Of a DNA stretch of 45,000 nt, positions 22,807 to 35,495 are shown piece by piece. Below the pieces are notes generated by a model. The model was given only the letters and a program-made list of their open reading frames with translations. It was not told where the DNA came from and made no database searches. Made by a program: the position numbers and the translations under genes. The stretch spans positions 1-45,000 of the forward strand of contig NW_013651785.1 in assembly GCF_000499385.1 (NCBI RefSeq), written 5' to 3'. How positions within the stretch are numbered: position 1 is the first letter of the stretch; each line of letters begins with the position of its first letter. Source of the DNA: Eimeria necatrix. Lineage: Eukaryota > Apicomplexa > Conoidasida > Eucoccidiorida > Eimeriidae.

Positions 22807-23166
22807 TGCAAGTCGGAATGAGAAGACTTGGGCTGCGGTGTACAGACAGTGGAAAGTGCTGGGGTGTATGTGCATGCGCATGCAGCCGGCCGCGGCCGCG
22901 GCGGTGGGGTGTATGTACAGCTGGTTGTGTGGGGAGAGCGGAGCCGAAGGAAAAGGACCCAAATGGCAATTTCGAAGCATAAAAGCGCCTAAAGAATGCA
23001 AAATAGCATTAATTTGCATTTAATTTCCATTTAATTTGCATTAAATCATCTTTAATTCATCTTTAATTCATTATTTCATTCAAAGAAAAGTCCGTCGCGC
23101 AAACATCCGCGCGGAGGCCAAATGCCCAAAAGCCCCTTTTCACTTTATACATACATTTACACACCA

Positions 23167-23201
<35 letters not shown>

Positions 23202-23572
23202 TGTTGCTGTTGCTTTCTCCTCCCAGCATCCATCCCCTCTAAATTCACGAGAGCAGCAGCAGCAGCAGCAGCACTGTTGCTGCTGCTGCACTTTCGAAAG
23301 TCTGGTTTTGAGAGCCAAGAGTTGCGTCCAGTAAGGACTTGCACAAATAAAGACATAAAGCCTCCCCTTTGCACTTCTTAACACTTCTTCCAATGCCAAG
23401 ACAACATCTCAACTGGGCCTTCTTCTCCTCGCCAGCTCCGCCACCCCACAGCAGCAGCAGCAGCAGCAGCAGCAGCATTGTTGCTGCTGCAGCAGCAGCA
23501 GCAGCGCCTCCGCAGTCCTCCACCTCCGAGCAGAAGTGCAGCGCCCCGCCACTCCTCAGCAGCAGCAGTGGT

Positions 23573-23609
<37 letters not shown>

Positions 23610-23748
23610 GGCTAGCAGTGAGTGGTGGTGAGCAGCAGCGGGAGTGGTGGTGGGTGGTGGTTATTGGTGGGGAGTGGTGGGTGGTGGGAGGAGTGGAGAG
23701 AGGACAGAGAGGCCAACAGCGGGAGAGCACTGCAGCTGCTGCAGGGGG

Positions 23749-24720
23749 TGGAAATGGTGGTGGTGGAGGTGGTGGTGGTGGAAATGGTGGTGGTGGAGGT
23801 GGTGGTGGTGGAGGTGGTGGTGGTGGAGATGGTGGTGGTGGAGATGGTGGTGGTGGTGGAGATGGAGGTGGTGGTGGAGATGGTGGTGGTGGAGATGGTG
23901 GTGGAGATGGTGGAGATGGTGGTGGTGGAGAAGGTGGTGGTGGAGATGGTGGTGGTTAGTGGTGGGTGGTGGTGGAGGTGGAGATGGTGGTGGTGGATAA
24001 GGTGGTGGTGGATAAGGTGGTGGTGGATAAGGTGGTGGTGGATAAGGTGGTGGTGGATAAGGTGGTGGTGGATAAGGTGGTGGTGGTGGTTATTGGAGGT
24101 GGAGGTGAGTGGTGGGTGGTGGGAGTGGTGGGAGGAGAGGAGAGAGGAGGGCGGCGAGAGAGCCAAGAGTGGGAGAGCACTGAGAGTGGAACAGCCCACT
24201 GCCAGCACAGTCCAACTGCTGCAGGAGGCGGAGGTGGTGGTGGAGGTGGTGGTGGAGGTGGTTATTGGTGGAGGTGGTTATTGGTGGTGGTGGCTAAGGT
24301 GGTGGGGGAGGTGGTTATTGGTGGAGGTGGTTATTGGTGGTGGTGGATAAGGTGGTGGGGGAGGTGGGAATTGGCGGAGGTGGTTATTGGTGGTGGTGGA
24401 TAAGGTGGTGGGGGAGGTGGGAATTGGCGGTGGTGGAGATGGAGGTGGGGGAGGTGGTTATTGGAGGTGGTGGAGATGGTGGTGGTTATTGGAGGTGGTG
24501 GAGATGGTGGTGGTTATTGGAGGTGGTGGAGATGGAGGTGGGAATTGGAGGTGGTGGAGATGGAGGTGGGAATTGGAGGTGGTGGAGATGGTGGTGGAGG
24601 TGGTTATTGGAGGTGGTGGAGATGGTGGTGGAGGTGGTTATTGGAGGTGGTGGAGATGGTGGTGGAGGTGGTTATTGGTGGTGGAGGTGGTGGAGGGGGT
24701 GGTAGTGGCGGCTGGTGGGG
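23749..24720. repeat. GGT/GGA-rich satellite with a GGTGGTGGTGGATAA sub-array
   Basis: GGTGGTGGTGGAGAT units dominate. A homogeneous 15-bp block, GGTGGTGGTGGATAA, has about six copies at 23994-24085. GGTTATTGGAGGTGG variants follow to 24690. The G content is strand-asymmetric. Open frames give only Gly, Val, Trp, Glu and Asp, or His, Thr and Ser, and are not genes. Confidence 0.9.
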
Positions 24721-24889
24721 AGTGCCGGCGGAGCTGGTGGAGGGGCGAGGCGGCAGTGGGCACTGCCGAGGGCAGTGGGGAGTACTGAGGGCAGTGGAGT
24801 GGAGTGGAAAGCAGTGGAGTAGTAGTGAGGGCAGTGCAGTGGAGTGCAGTGGAGTGGTAGTGAGGGCAGTGGAGTGGAGTGGAGTGGAG

Positions 24890-25262
24890 TGGAGTGTTAG
24901 GGGCAGTGTTAGAGGGACTATTTCGAGGGGACTGTTCTTTAGTGGGGACTCTTTAGAGCGGACTATTTAGTGGGGACTCTTAGTGGGGACTCTTAGTGGG
25001 GACTCTTAGTGGGGACTGTTTAGTGGGGACTCTTAGTGGGGACTATTTAGAGGGGACTATTTAGTGGGGACTCTTAGTGGGGACTCTTAGTGGGGACTCT
25101 TAGTGGGGACTGTTTAGTGGGGACTCTTAGTGGGGACTATTTAGAGGGGACTATTTAGTGGGGACTATTTAGAGGGGACTATTTAGTGGGGACTACTTAG
25201 TGGGGACTATTTAGTGGGGACTACTTAGTGGGGAGTGTTTAGTGGGGACTACTTAGTGGGGC
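24890..25262. repeat. GGGGACTNTTTAGT minisatellite
   Basis: More than 20 GTGGGGACT units alternate with CTTA, ATTTA, GTTTA or ACTTA spacers (13-15 bp period). GTGTCAGTGGG units follow to about 25300. It ends about 120 bases short of the CTG-rich 3' end of the ApiAP2 gene. Confidence 0.9.
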
Positions 25263-25373
25263 GTGTCAGTGGGCGTGTCAGTGGGGGTGTCAGTGGGAGA
25301 GTTCCTCGCGAGAGTTCCTCGCGGGTGGCGCTGCTCAGCGGGCACTGACGTTGCTGCGTGCCAGCACCACTCC

Positions 25374-25423
<50 letters not shown>

Positions 25424-25424
<1 letters not shown>

Positions 25425-26175
25425 CAGGAGGGCTGCGCGGCTGCTGCTGCTGCTGCTGCCGCTCCGGTGCCGCTCCTGGCCTTGCAGGCCTTGTTCTGGA
25501 CGGCGTGGTGCTGCACCTTGGAGAGCCTGACCTTGATGGCCCAGTACTTGGACCTGTAGAAGCCGTGGGTCTTAGCCGAAAAAGACTTATAATATCTTTT
25601 GCCGCCTTCATACCAAGAGGCTATCCAGCTGCGTTTGTCCCAGTAAACGCCGGCCACGTCGCAGCGGAGGTCTTCGGGGTTGCGGGGGTCGGGGGCCTCT
25701 TGTTCGGGGAAGTCCAGGAGGTACTCGTACTCCGCCCCGTCGGCCATTGCTGCTGCTGCTGCTGCTGCTGCGCTGCTGCTGCTGCTGCTGCTGCTGAAGC
25801 CCAGGCCTGCTGCAGCAGCAGCAGCAGCGCCCAGCCCGCACAGCGCCGCAGCGCCACCCCCGCACTCCAGCAACGAAGACGCGGGAGCGAGAGGCGCAGC
25901 AGCAGAACCCACAAACTCCCCGCAACCTGCTGCTGCTGCGCTTGCTGCTGCTGCTGCTGCGGAACCGGGAGGCGGCAGCAGCGCGGGAGCAGCCAGCAAA
26001 CTCCCGCCGCTGCTGCTGCTGCCACCTGCTGCTGCTGCTGCTGCTGCTGCGGCTGCGGCAGCTGCGGCGTCTTTGCGGTAGCGCTTCCGCGAAGTCCCGC
26101 GGTAGGCGTCCTCCGCAGCGCCGTGCGGCTGCTGCTGCTGCTGCAGCAGCAGCGCGCCCGCGGCGCCGCCCGCCA

Positions 26176-26211
<36 letters not shown>

Positions 26212-26670
26212 ACAGCAAACGCGCGCCCCGAATGCCGGGGCTGCTGAGCTCCCAGTGGCGAGTGGCATTCGGAAAGTGTTTGTCCAGTTTGCTGCAGAGG
26301 TCGTCCAGCTTCGAACACGCAGTGTGGATTGCGTCCAGCCACTGCAGGTACTTCTCCGTGCAGCAACGGCCCCCCGCTGCTGCTGCTGCTGCTGCTGCTG
26401 CTGCAGCAGGTGCTGCTGCTGCTGCTGCTGCTGCTGCTGCGGAAGAGGAGGAGGAGGCCGAGTCCGCCCCGCTCGCTGGCTGCGCGAGGCTGCACGGCAG
26501 CAAACCAGACGACGCGCCCTCCTCGCCCGCCCCCATATCCATGAAGCTGCTGCTGCTGCTGCTGCTGCTGTTGCTGCTGCTCCCGCCAGTTGCTGCTGCT
26601 GCTGCTGTTGCCGGCGGAAGGTCTGCTGCGCCCTCCGACGCAGGAGGACCCGACGAAGAACTACCACCAC

Positions 26671-26704
<34 letters not shown>

Positions 26705-26880
26705 GTCCGGAGGCGCTGAACAGGAGGAACTCCTGCTGCTCCCTGCTGCTGCTGCAGCAACAGCATCTCCTGCTGCATGCTCTGCTGCTGCTGCAACACA
26801 AGGGTCGTCTTGAGAAACCTCCTGGGGGCCCACCCCCTCACACATAGCAGCAGCACCACCACCACCAGCAGCACCACTGC

Positions 26881-26912
<32 letters not shown>

Positions 26913-27164
26913 TCGGGGGAATCAACAAGTGCTGCTGCTGCCCCGGGATGCGCCTCTAGAGGGGCCCCCAATAGGGGGGCCCCCAGCGGCGGGTGCGGGG
27001 GGGCCCCCAAGGGCCCCGCCCCGTTAATGGGCTGAGCAGAGTCCATAGTACCCTCCCCAACCGCCTGCTGCTGCTGCTGCTGCTGCTGCTGCAGCGCTTG
27101 CAAAGTTTGCGGCTCAAACCCGCAGCTGCCGGCGCCGGCGCTGCTGCCGTTGCTGAAGTGCGGA

Positions 27165-27199
<35 letters not shown>

Positions 27200-27398
27200 G
27201 GCCGGCTGCTGCAGCGAAGCAAACGGACTCGAGCGGCCCCCAGGGGGGCCCCCCGACATATGCGAGACATAGCCAGGGGTGGGGGGCCCCTGGGGGCCCC
27301 CAAAGCCCATGGGGGGCAGGGGCTCTTCGGGGGCCCCCCCCTGGGGGCCCCCCTGTGACGCAGCAGCTGGGGGCCCCCCCGCAGCTACAGCAGCAGCA

Positions 27399-27429
<31 letters not shown>

Positions 27430-27487
27430 AAGGCACCGCTGTGTCTGCGGGGCTCTGCATGGCCGAGTGGGGAGCCGCTCCAGCTGC

Positions 27488-27523
<36 letters not shown>

Positions 27524-27594
27524 CGCATCGTAGGGAGCAGCAGCCGCAGGGGCGCAAGCAAGAGCTGCTGCTGGAGGCCCTTCGTCTATCTCCA

Positions 27595-27595
<1 letters not shown>
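25424..27595 (-). CDS. ApiAP2 transcription factor
   Basis: A single open frame of 723 codons starts at ATG 27595 (MEIDEG) and has no intron I need to invoke. An AP2/ERF-type DNA-binding domain lies near the C-terminus at residues about 640-692. Its core, GVYWDKRSWIASWYEGGKR, is followed by KSFSAKTHGFYRSK and WAIKVRLSKV; this has the three-strand plus helix pattern of apicomplexan AP2 domains. A second conserved-looking helical segment at about 413-461 (KYLQWLDAIHTACSKLDDL) is not assigned; an ACDC-like domain is possible. The rest is Ala, Ser, Gln, Gly and Pro runs encoded by CTG/CAG tracts and GGGGCCCCC blocks. ApiAP2 proteins are sequence-specific regulators of stage-specific genes in Apicomplexa; the target is not known. 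A perfect GGTGTACGTACACC lies 333 bases upstream of the start. Confidence 0.9.
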
Positions 27596-27626
<31 letters not shown>

Positions 27627-27773
27627 ACAATTTCTTTCCAATTATAAAATCAAAATTGCAAAAAGTTAACTCCTTATTTCCAAAATCCACAAGCTCCCCG
27701 CCAACTCAAAACTGCTGCGCCGCGGTCAGCTGCTGCTGCTGCTGCTGCTGCTGCTACTGCTATTGCCGCTGCC

Positions 27774-27804
<31 letters not shown>

Positions 27805-28366
27805 CGGGATGCAGGGAAAGGCCAGCAGCAGGAGAACAAGAACTCAACAGCAACGGAAATGTGTTAAATATATTTCTGATGTTGAATGAATTGCACAAGT
27901 GGCCAGCGCAGCAGCTGCAGCAGCTCAGGTGTACGTACACCTCAGGAAGAAGGGCCCCGGCACACGCCCAGACAAAAGTGCATAATGAAAAATTAAACAA
28001 ACAGAAATTACTTTTAATAAAACAGATTGCTGCTGCTGCTGCTGCTGCTCCCTGCTGCCAAAGCTAGGGGCAGCAGCAGGCCGGAGGCGCACTCAGCACG
28101 CGCTGCTGCTGCTGCTGCTGCTGCTGCTACTACGGTTGCTGCAGTTGCTGCAGTTGCTGCTGCAAGCTGCGAGGCTGGTTCACTGCTGCTTGCACGCTGC
28201 TCGAGTCAGTGCTACTTCTGCTGCTGCTGCTGCTGCAGCAGCAGCAGGGGGCTGCTGCTGCTGCTGCCAGGGGCGCCGGAACAAACGGGAAGGGCCCCAA
28301 GCTGTCCAATAAGACACATGGGCCCGAGACGCAGCAGCAGAGAGGCCCCGCCTTGCCACCACCACC

Positions 28367-28400
<34 letters not shown>

Positions 28401-29750
28401 GTTAGCGCGGCTGGGAAGCCGACGGAGAGAAAGAGACGAAAGACGCCGACAGCAGCAGCTGCTGCTGCTGCTGATGAGGGGCCCCCTGCAGCGCCAAGCG
28501 GCGCAGAGTTTCGGGGGCAAAATGAGAAAAAAAACAGTGAAAGGCGAGAGAGGGGGAGGGGCCCCTGCTGCTGCTGCTGCTGCTGCTGCTGCAGCTACGA
28601 TGAAGAGCAATGACAGCTGACTCAAAGGAGCGTCTACGGCTGCTTAAAATGCGGGCGGGCAAAGAAGCATTTCAAAGGAGCAGCAGCAGCAGCAGCAGCA
28701 GCAGGCAGCGGCAGCAGCACCCAGCCTCAGCAGAGGGCGCGGCGCTGCTGTGTCCTTGAGGCCTCCCGCGCTCCCTTTCGATTCAAAGAAGACAGAATTG
28801 AGAAGAAAGGAACAAACGAAGCAGCAAAAAAACAAAAGAGGCGGCGATTGGGCAGCAGCAGCGCGGAGAGAGGAAGCAGCAAACAGCCGCAGCAGCAGGA
28901 GGCGCCTGCAACGCCGTGGGGCTCTGCAGTTTCTTTTGATTCTCGCTGCTGCCGCCGCTCAACGAAAATAACAATAATGCAACAAACGGAAATCAATTGC
29001 TGCTTTAACGCGTTCAACTTGAGGTGTACAGACAGCTCAAACACGCGCCGCGCTAGCTCGAGCAGCAGCACCATAGCAGCATGCTGCAGCGGCGGCTCAG
29101 ACCCGGACTTCCTGGGGGAAAAAGGGCTTTTTTTTCGCGTATTCTGGAGAGAAATGTCTCAAATAAATATAAACAGCTTTTCAAATCAAATTTAATCGGC
29201 TGCAGCCGCAAGAAACCCGCGCACACGCGCCCCGGCGCCCGCCGTCTAGATAGCCGCCGCGCAGTTTGCAAGTTCGGCCTCTGCGCGATTTCTTTCTTTT
29301 TTCCAGACTTTCTGCACTAGTTTTTAAGTCTTTTGAAGGCCCCGAGCCCAAAGCAGCGCTTTTGCTGCTCCGGGCTGCAGCAGCGGGGCAGCAGACGCAG
29401 TGAGACGGCGCTGCTGCCTGCAGCAGCAGCTGCCCGCCCCCCCTGCTGCTCTCCTAGCCTTTATTTCTGGGTTTTGCTGCAGCCACGGGGCCCCAAACAA
29501 ATCACAGCAGCAAGTCCTTGCAGCATTTCTACCCAGACAAGCAGCTGTGCCTTCTTGCTGCTGCGGTGTGCTGCTGTGGGGCGCTGCTGCGGACAGCTGC
29601 TGCGGCTGCGCCTCCTGCTGCTGCTGCTGCTGCTGCAGCGACCAGCTGCAGCAGCAGATAACTGCAAGCAGCACAAGGAGCTCTCACTAGCTACGCTCTC
29701 CTGCGCGAGCAGCAGCAGCAACCAGCCCCAAAACGCTAGCTAGTAACCCC
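27596..29750. other. CAG-rich region upstream of ApiAP2, no defensible gene
   Basis: Many CTG/CAG tracts keep both strands open. A plus-strand frame at 28260-28560 is hydrophilic (KPTERKRRKTPT, QNEKKNSERRERG), with no start or splice sites I trust. A palindrome variant lies at 29023-29036. The ApiAP2 promoter should be at the left end. Confidence 0.4.
27928..27941. promoter_or_regulatory. Exact palindrome GGTGTACGTACACC upstream of ApiAP2
   Basis: The flanks extend it to 16 bases (AGGTGTACGTACACCT). It is 333 bases upstream of the ApiAP2 ATG, a plausible promoter position. Autoregulation is only a hypothesis. Confidence 0.6.
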
Positions 29751-29756
29751 AGAGTT

Positions 29757-30035
29757 TAGCCCAAACCCTAAACCCTAGACACATGTACTGCTGCAGCAGC
29801 AGCAGCAGCAGCTAATCAGCTGCCCAAGAGCCGCTGCTGCTGCTGCCTCTGGGGCCCATTTGCTGCACCCCAAGCCCCATCTTGAATTGAATCTTGAAGC
29901 AGCAGCAGCAAACTGAACACAACAAACCCCAGGGCTTCTGCAGGCCCCCTGGGCGCCCACAAACGGGTTTAGCGGCTAAGGTTTAGGGTTTGGGGCCTAG
30001 GGTTTAGGGTTTAGGGTTTAGGGTTTACCGCGTAG
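29757..30035. repeat. Telomere-like repeats in both orientations
   Basis: CCAAACCCTAAACCC at 29760-29775 is in one orientation. TAGGGTTTAGGG units at 29975-30035 are in the other. CAG-rich sequence separates them. Confidence 0.85.
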
Positions 30036-31743
30036 GGTTTAGGGCTTCTACATGGCAGCTTGACGCAGATAAGTAGGGTTTCTTTGCAAGGAAGTTAAAA
30101 CCCCAAAGAGCAGCAGCAAAAGCTGCTGCCTTTGCTGCTGCTTTGGGGGCAGAAGTGAGTCAAGTTGCTGCAGCTTCGAAGTAGCTGAGTAGGCTTTCTG
30201 CTGCTGCTGCTGCTGTTGCTGCTGCAGCTGGGCTGTGGCGGAGTTTGTTTGTTCGGGAAGAAGTTCCCGGTTGGCTGTTTTTCATTAATGGAAGAAAATA
30301 AGAAGAAAAAAGAAGAGAATGATGAGGCTGATCGCGTGGCTGGTGCAAGTCGATTCCTAAAAGTTGAATTCAGCTTATTTCGAAGAAGAACTTGCAAATC
30401 GGAGCAACAGAAACCATTTTAAATGTCCCATTTATTGTTTATTTGTTTATTTATTCATTTTCCACGTATTTCTTTGCCTTTTAGTGTATTTATTTCCTGT
30501 TGAGACCTCATTTTGAGGGCGTCTTGCTTTGTGCGTCTTCACTGTGCGCGCTGCCTCGAGACAAGACACTGGAGCTGCGGGAATCCGCGGCGGAACTTTC
30601 CTTGAAATGGATCTAATCCTTTTAATTAAAAGGCATAAGTGTATTTAAGATAAATTATAAAGGAGAAAAGTGGTTTGCTTGCGAGAATGGGAGAAACAGA
30701 AACTGCATGGACGGTTGTGTGCAGCCGCAACCCGGCGGGAGCTGCAGAGCCGATTCTCCGGGTCTTTTGAAGAAAAAATGCAAGAAATAAAAACGCTTTT
30801 GGCCTTTTTGATTGTTCATTTAAAAAGAAGTCGAAAAGTAGCGCAAAAGAGAGCCAGACGCACAGCTAACTCGCGCGGTGTCGGCGGCGACGCGGCGGAA
30901 ACGGCAAGCAGCAGCAACTGTTTCTGAATTGTTAGGTGCTGAAGAGAGGCTGGAGCTCACGAAATGATACTTTTGAAATGATTTTAAAGTTTATTTGATT
31001 TTAGTCTTCAGTTTTCAGCGCAGGAAGACGCCCGGGAGTGGACAGCTAGGCGGCCTCAGCACGTTCGGCAGCGCAGCAATCGCTGCCTGCTGGTTTCAGG
31101 TCTACAATGGCATTTTCGGGGCAAATGTTTGCGTATTTGAAAGCGATTCGGCTTTAAGAAACTCTCTTTCCTTTTTCCTCTTCTTATTCTTGCAAAACAC
31201 GACAGCTTTCCCGCAATCCCGCCGCGGATTCGCCAACTTGAATCGACGCCGAGCGCGCGCTCGCAGCGAGAAGAACCTTCAAATTGGCCGCGACTGGGGA
31301 GATTTCAGCGGCCTTCTCGGAGCATTTCGGGGTAAATTGAAAACAAAGCTCAAGTAGAAGTTCAATTAAGGGCAAACAGCTGAGGAAACTGGCCCGTTCA
31401 AATTCTTGAATTTCGGTTTCGCAGCCGCGGCGTTCACTCCCCTCGATCTTCTCCCTCTTTGCCCTTCTGTGGCTTCTGCGTCCCTTCCCTCTTTGTCTTC
31501 TGGACTAATAATAAAGCAGAAGTGCATTTGTGTTGCGGGGGATTCTCGTGCTGCTGCGGAGGCTGGCAGGAGCTGAACTGCTGCAGCAGGCGCAGCCGCG
31601 GCGCTGCAGCAGCGCGGGCCCGCAGCAGCGCAGAAGGCCTTTCTTTGTCCTCTTAACTTTCGCTGTGTGGCCTTTTCTGTGGATTTGTTCAGTCGCTGGT
31701 GCAGCACCGCCTCCTAGTGGCCTCTCGCGCCGGCGCAGCAGCA
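30036..31743. other. Region without a supportable gene
   Basis: Mixed-composition sequence with few repeats. Short frames occur on both strands, for example a minus-strand EDKEGRDAEATEGQRGRRS near 31.45 kb. None has start, splice or family support. The right part should hold the promoter of the plus-strand gene at 31744. Confidence 0.4.
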
Positions 31744-32168
31744 ATGCAGGCGGCACCGCAGCAGCAGCAGCAGCTCGCGCAGCAGCAGCAGCTGCTGCAG
31801 CAGCAGCACGCCGCTGCCCCCCAGCTGGTCCTCTCAGAGACCACTCGACCCCTCAGCAGCAGCGAATCCCGTCCAGATCCTTTGCCTGTTCTTATTCAAC
31901 ACTCTTCTTCCCTCGTTGCTGCGCAGCCCGTTGGCCGCCTCATTCCCACGAACGTCAGGCCCCCCCAGTGTCTTGCTGCTGCAGGTGAGCCATTGGCAGC
32001 AACGCAGCAGCAGCAGCGCCGCAGCAGCAGCCCCCCGCTGCTGCTGCTGCTGCTGCTGCAGCTGCTGCAGCTGCTGCGCCCTCCCCTACGTCGCTGCTGC
32101 TGCCTCCAGACGCCGCTCTTTCAGCAGCTGCCGCGCACCCGCCCGTCCGCCGACACTCACACCTCCAC

Positions 32169-32219
<51 letters not shown>

Positions 32220-32373
32220 TGCGTGCAGCTGTGGGCAGCGCCTACATCCCCTCTTCCCTCACGGGCTCGCCTTTCTTCCACGCAGCGCCTTCGGCCCCTC
32301 CGTGCATTTCGCGGAACCCGAAGGCCCCCACTTTGGCAGCACTGACGAACAGGCTGGGGGCCCCGCAGCTGCT

Positions 32374-32405
<32 letters not shown>

Positions 32406-32758
32406 CGGGGCAGGGCGCCTTGCCGGGCCTCGACAAGCAGCAGCAGCAGCAGCTGCAGCAGCAGCAGCTGCTGCAGCAGCAGCAGCGGCAGGCCGGCGCT
32501 GGAGCCAGGCTTAAGGCCCTCAGTGCTGCTGAGGGGCCCCTGGTCTCCTGGCCGCCCCCGGGCTCTGTGTCTCTGGGCTACGGCAGCATCCACGGCGCTA
32601 TGGACGCAGCAGCAGCAGCAGCAGCAGCAGCAGCACGCAGCAGCAGCAGCGACTACTTGCTCCCCGACGGCAGCAGCAACGCGCTCTCCGTCATCAGCGT
32701 GCCCAACGAACAGGGTGAGCCTAGGAATCAGAGCAAGGCGCAGCAGCAGCAGCAACAC

Positions 32759-32794
<36 letters not shown>

Positions 32795-32915
32795 GCAGCA
32801 GCAGCAGCAGCAGCAGCGGCATGCAGCAGCAAGCGGCAGCAGCATCGCTACTGCTGCTCACTCAGGCCAAAAGTGAAACCCGCCTTCCGAACCACCATCC
32901 ATAGCCCTGCCTCTC

Positions 32916-32973
<58 letters not shown>

Positions 32974-34235
32974 CTGTTTGCTGCAGCGCCCTTGTACAAC
33001 AAAGCAGCAGAAGAGTTGTGCCGCTCGCTGAAGGCGATTGGCTGCTTCTCCGTCAGCAACTCTGTGGCAGCTTCCTTGAGCAAAGAGGCAAGAAGAGTTT
33101 GAATTAATTTGTTTGTTTTTATTTATTTTTACAATTTAAGTTTAATTATTTTATTTTTAGAATTTAAATTCTTTTAATTGCATTTGAAAGAAATCTTCCG
33201 CCGCTTTTCTTCTTTTTCGGCTGCCGCTTTCGCCGCGCGGTTTCGGGTGTACGTACACCCCAGCGCCTCCACCGATCCACTGCTGCTTTTTGGAACTTTC
33301 AAAAATATTTTAAAAACATTTAAAATAAAATCCAAATAAATATAAAATAAATGAAAGTTCAAGAGCTTTTTAATACTTTAGACTCTTGAGGGTCAAGTGG
33401 TCATATTAAAAAGCCGTTTGCCATTTTTCTACTTGAAATTTTTTGCAAGTCTTTGCAAATATGAAGTATAAACTTTCATTAAATATAAAGTAAATATGTA
33501 AATATTATAAATATATATATATTTATTTAAATATACATATTTGTTCGAATAAATAAATATAAATGTCGAAATTAACACAGGAGCAGATAATGCTCATTTT
33601 TGAGGTGGGTGTACAGCTGAAGATTTGCTGCATGCACGAAAGTCCAGCAGCAAATGTGTAAATTTAATTTCATCATTTTCATTTTTCTTGATTTGATTTA
33701 ATTTGTTCATTTTATTATTTTATTTTCCTTTTTTTCATTTTTCATTTTCACTGTGTGAATAACTTTTGCGGTTGCAGCTGCTTGCAAAATCGAAGAAGCA
33801 GCAGCAAGAAAAGGCGCAGCAGGAGGCCGCAGCAGCAGCAGCAGCAGCTGCTGCTGCTGCTGCGGCTGCGCGGGAGCAGGAGAAGCAGCGGCAGCAGGAA
33901 GAAGCCAGGAAGCAGCAAGAAGCAGCAGCAGCAGCAGCAGCAGCAAGACAAAAGCTGCAAGAAATCGATGCTTCTCATTTGCTGTGTCTCGCGGGGCCTT
34001 CTCCCGCGGAGCTGAAGCAGCAAAGAGCGCGGAGAGCAGCGCTGCAGGCGCAGCAGCAGCAGCAGCAGCTCCTGTGGCAGCAGCAGCAGCAGCAGCAGCA
34101 AATGCTGCAGCAGCAGCAGCATATCGAGCAGCAGCAGCAGCAAGACTTCTTCATGCAGCAGCAAATGCTCTACCCATCAGAGGAACAGTGGAGCAACCAA
34201 CAAGAATCATATTACAGTCAGATAAGCGCCGTTTC

Positions 34236-34277
<42 letters not shown>

Positions 34278-34732
34278 CTGCTTCTCGTGAACTCCTGTTG
34301 CTGCTGCTGTTGCAGCTGTAACTGCTGCTCCTGTGGTTCCTATTCCTACTGCTGCTGCTGCTTCTTCTTCTTTTGTTGTTTTTGTGTTGTTCTCCTGGCC
34401 CTCGCTGCCGTTGCTGCAGCAGCAGCAGCAGCAGCAACAGCTGCTGTTGCTGCTGCTGCACTTGCTAATGCTGCTTCTTTAGACAGTCGACTCGTGTCTA
34501 TACAGCGCAGCAATGTCAGCAATGTTTGCTGCTGCTGCTGTTGCTGCTGCTGCTGCAGGCTACCCCTCTTTTGACTCCCAACAGCAGCACCAGCAGCAGC
34601 AACAGCAGCAGCTGCAGCAGCAGCAGCAAATGGACCGCGACGCCCTGCGGCAGCAGATTCTGCTGCAGGAAGAGAGGATTGCTCAGCTGCAGCAGCAGCT
34701 AATGGAGCACCAGCAGGCCCGAGAGCAGCGGC

Positions 34733-34766
<34 letters not shown>

Positions 34767-35287
34767 TGAGGCGTACAGCAGCCACGACAGCAGCAGCAGC
34801 AGCAGCAGCCCCTTGAGGAGCTCTTCTGCTGCTTCTTTTCTCAGCAGCAAAATGCCGCAGCAGCAAAACAGATTTGCCAGCGATTCAGCAGAAGATGGAA
34901 AGCAGTTTAGGAGAGACAAAGACAAAGCAAGCCTAAACCCTAAACCCTAAACCCTAAACCCTAAACCCTAGCTTCCCTAGAACAAGCCCTAAACCCTAAA
35001 CCCTAGTTGTGCTGTTGTTTGCCGGGACCAAACAGCCAGCAGCAAAGCAATAAAGAGGGACAAGTAAAAGCAGCAAATGGGCCCATTAAGCTGCTGCTGT
35101 TGCTGCTTATTTAACTGCTGCTGCTGCTGCTGCTGCTTGTACTGCTGCTGCTGCTGCTTAAATTGCTGCCGTTGCTTCGCAAAGCGCTGCTGCTGCTGCT
35201 ACTGCTTGTGCTGCTCCTGCTATTTAATATTGGTGCCGCTGCTTCTCAAAGTGCTGCTGCTGCCGCCCAGGCTGCTGCTGCCACTCA

Positions 35288-35328
<41 letters not shown>

Positions 35329-35460
35329 AGGCAATGACTGTGGACAGAGCCCTGGCGCTGTACCTGCAGCAAAACAACTTGGGGGCCTCTTTGCTGCGGC
35401 GGGTAGCAGCAGGAATTTACTTTTTGGGAAAGATTAAACTGGCCATAAAGCTGACTCGGC

Positions 35461-35495
<35 letters not shown>

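Larger units (their letters stand above)
20128..23700. other. Unresolved region, possibly 5' exons of the coiled-coil gene
   Basis: CAG/CTG tracts alternate with AT-rich sequence. Short minus-strand frames look coding-like but could not be spliced with confidence. Examples are LLQREEAQQQT and ILKELEVVNLNSFADPESL (22.5-22.66 kb) and LLALKTRLSKVQQQQQ (23.27-23.33 kb). They would suit an upstream coiled coil. The segment 21.03-21.84 kb is AT-rich and appears empty. Confidence 0.3.

Noticed and set aside
23622..24970. Trp/Val/Gly-rich or His/Thr-rich proteins
   Set aside because: Pure translation of the GGT/GGA satellite, with frames open because the units are multiples of three.
28209..28613. 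Plus-strand hydrophilic frame with basic clusters
   Set aside because: It looks coding-like, but has no start, splice sites or family match. I kept it only as a note in the region entry.
31366..31505. Minus-strand charged frame (EDKEGRDAEATEG)
   Set aside because: Too short, with no support, and probably overlaps the promoter of the plus-strand gene.
33096..33778. A GC donor (AAAGAG|GCAAGA at about 33088) for exon 3 of the plus-strand gene
   Set aside because: A normal GT donor at 33097 is also in phase 0, so a GC donor is not needed there.
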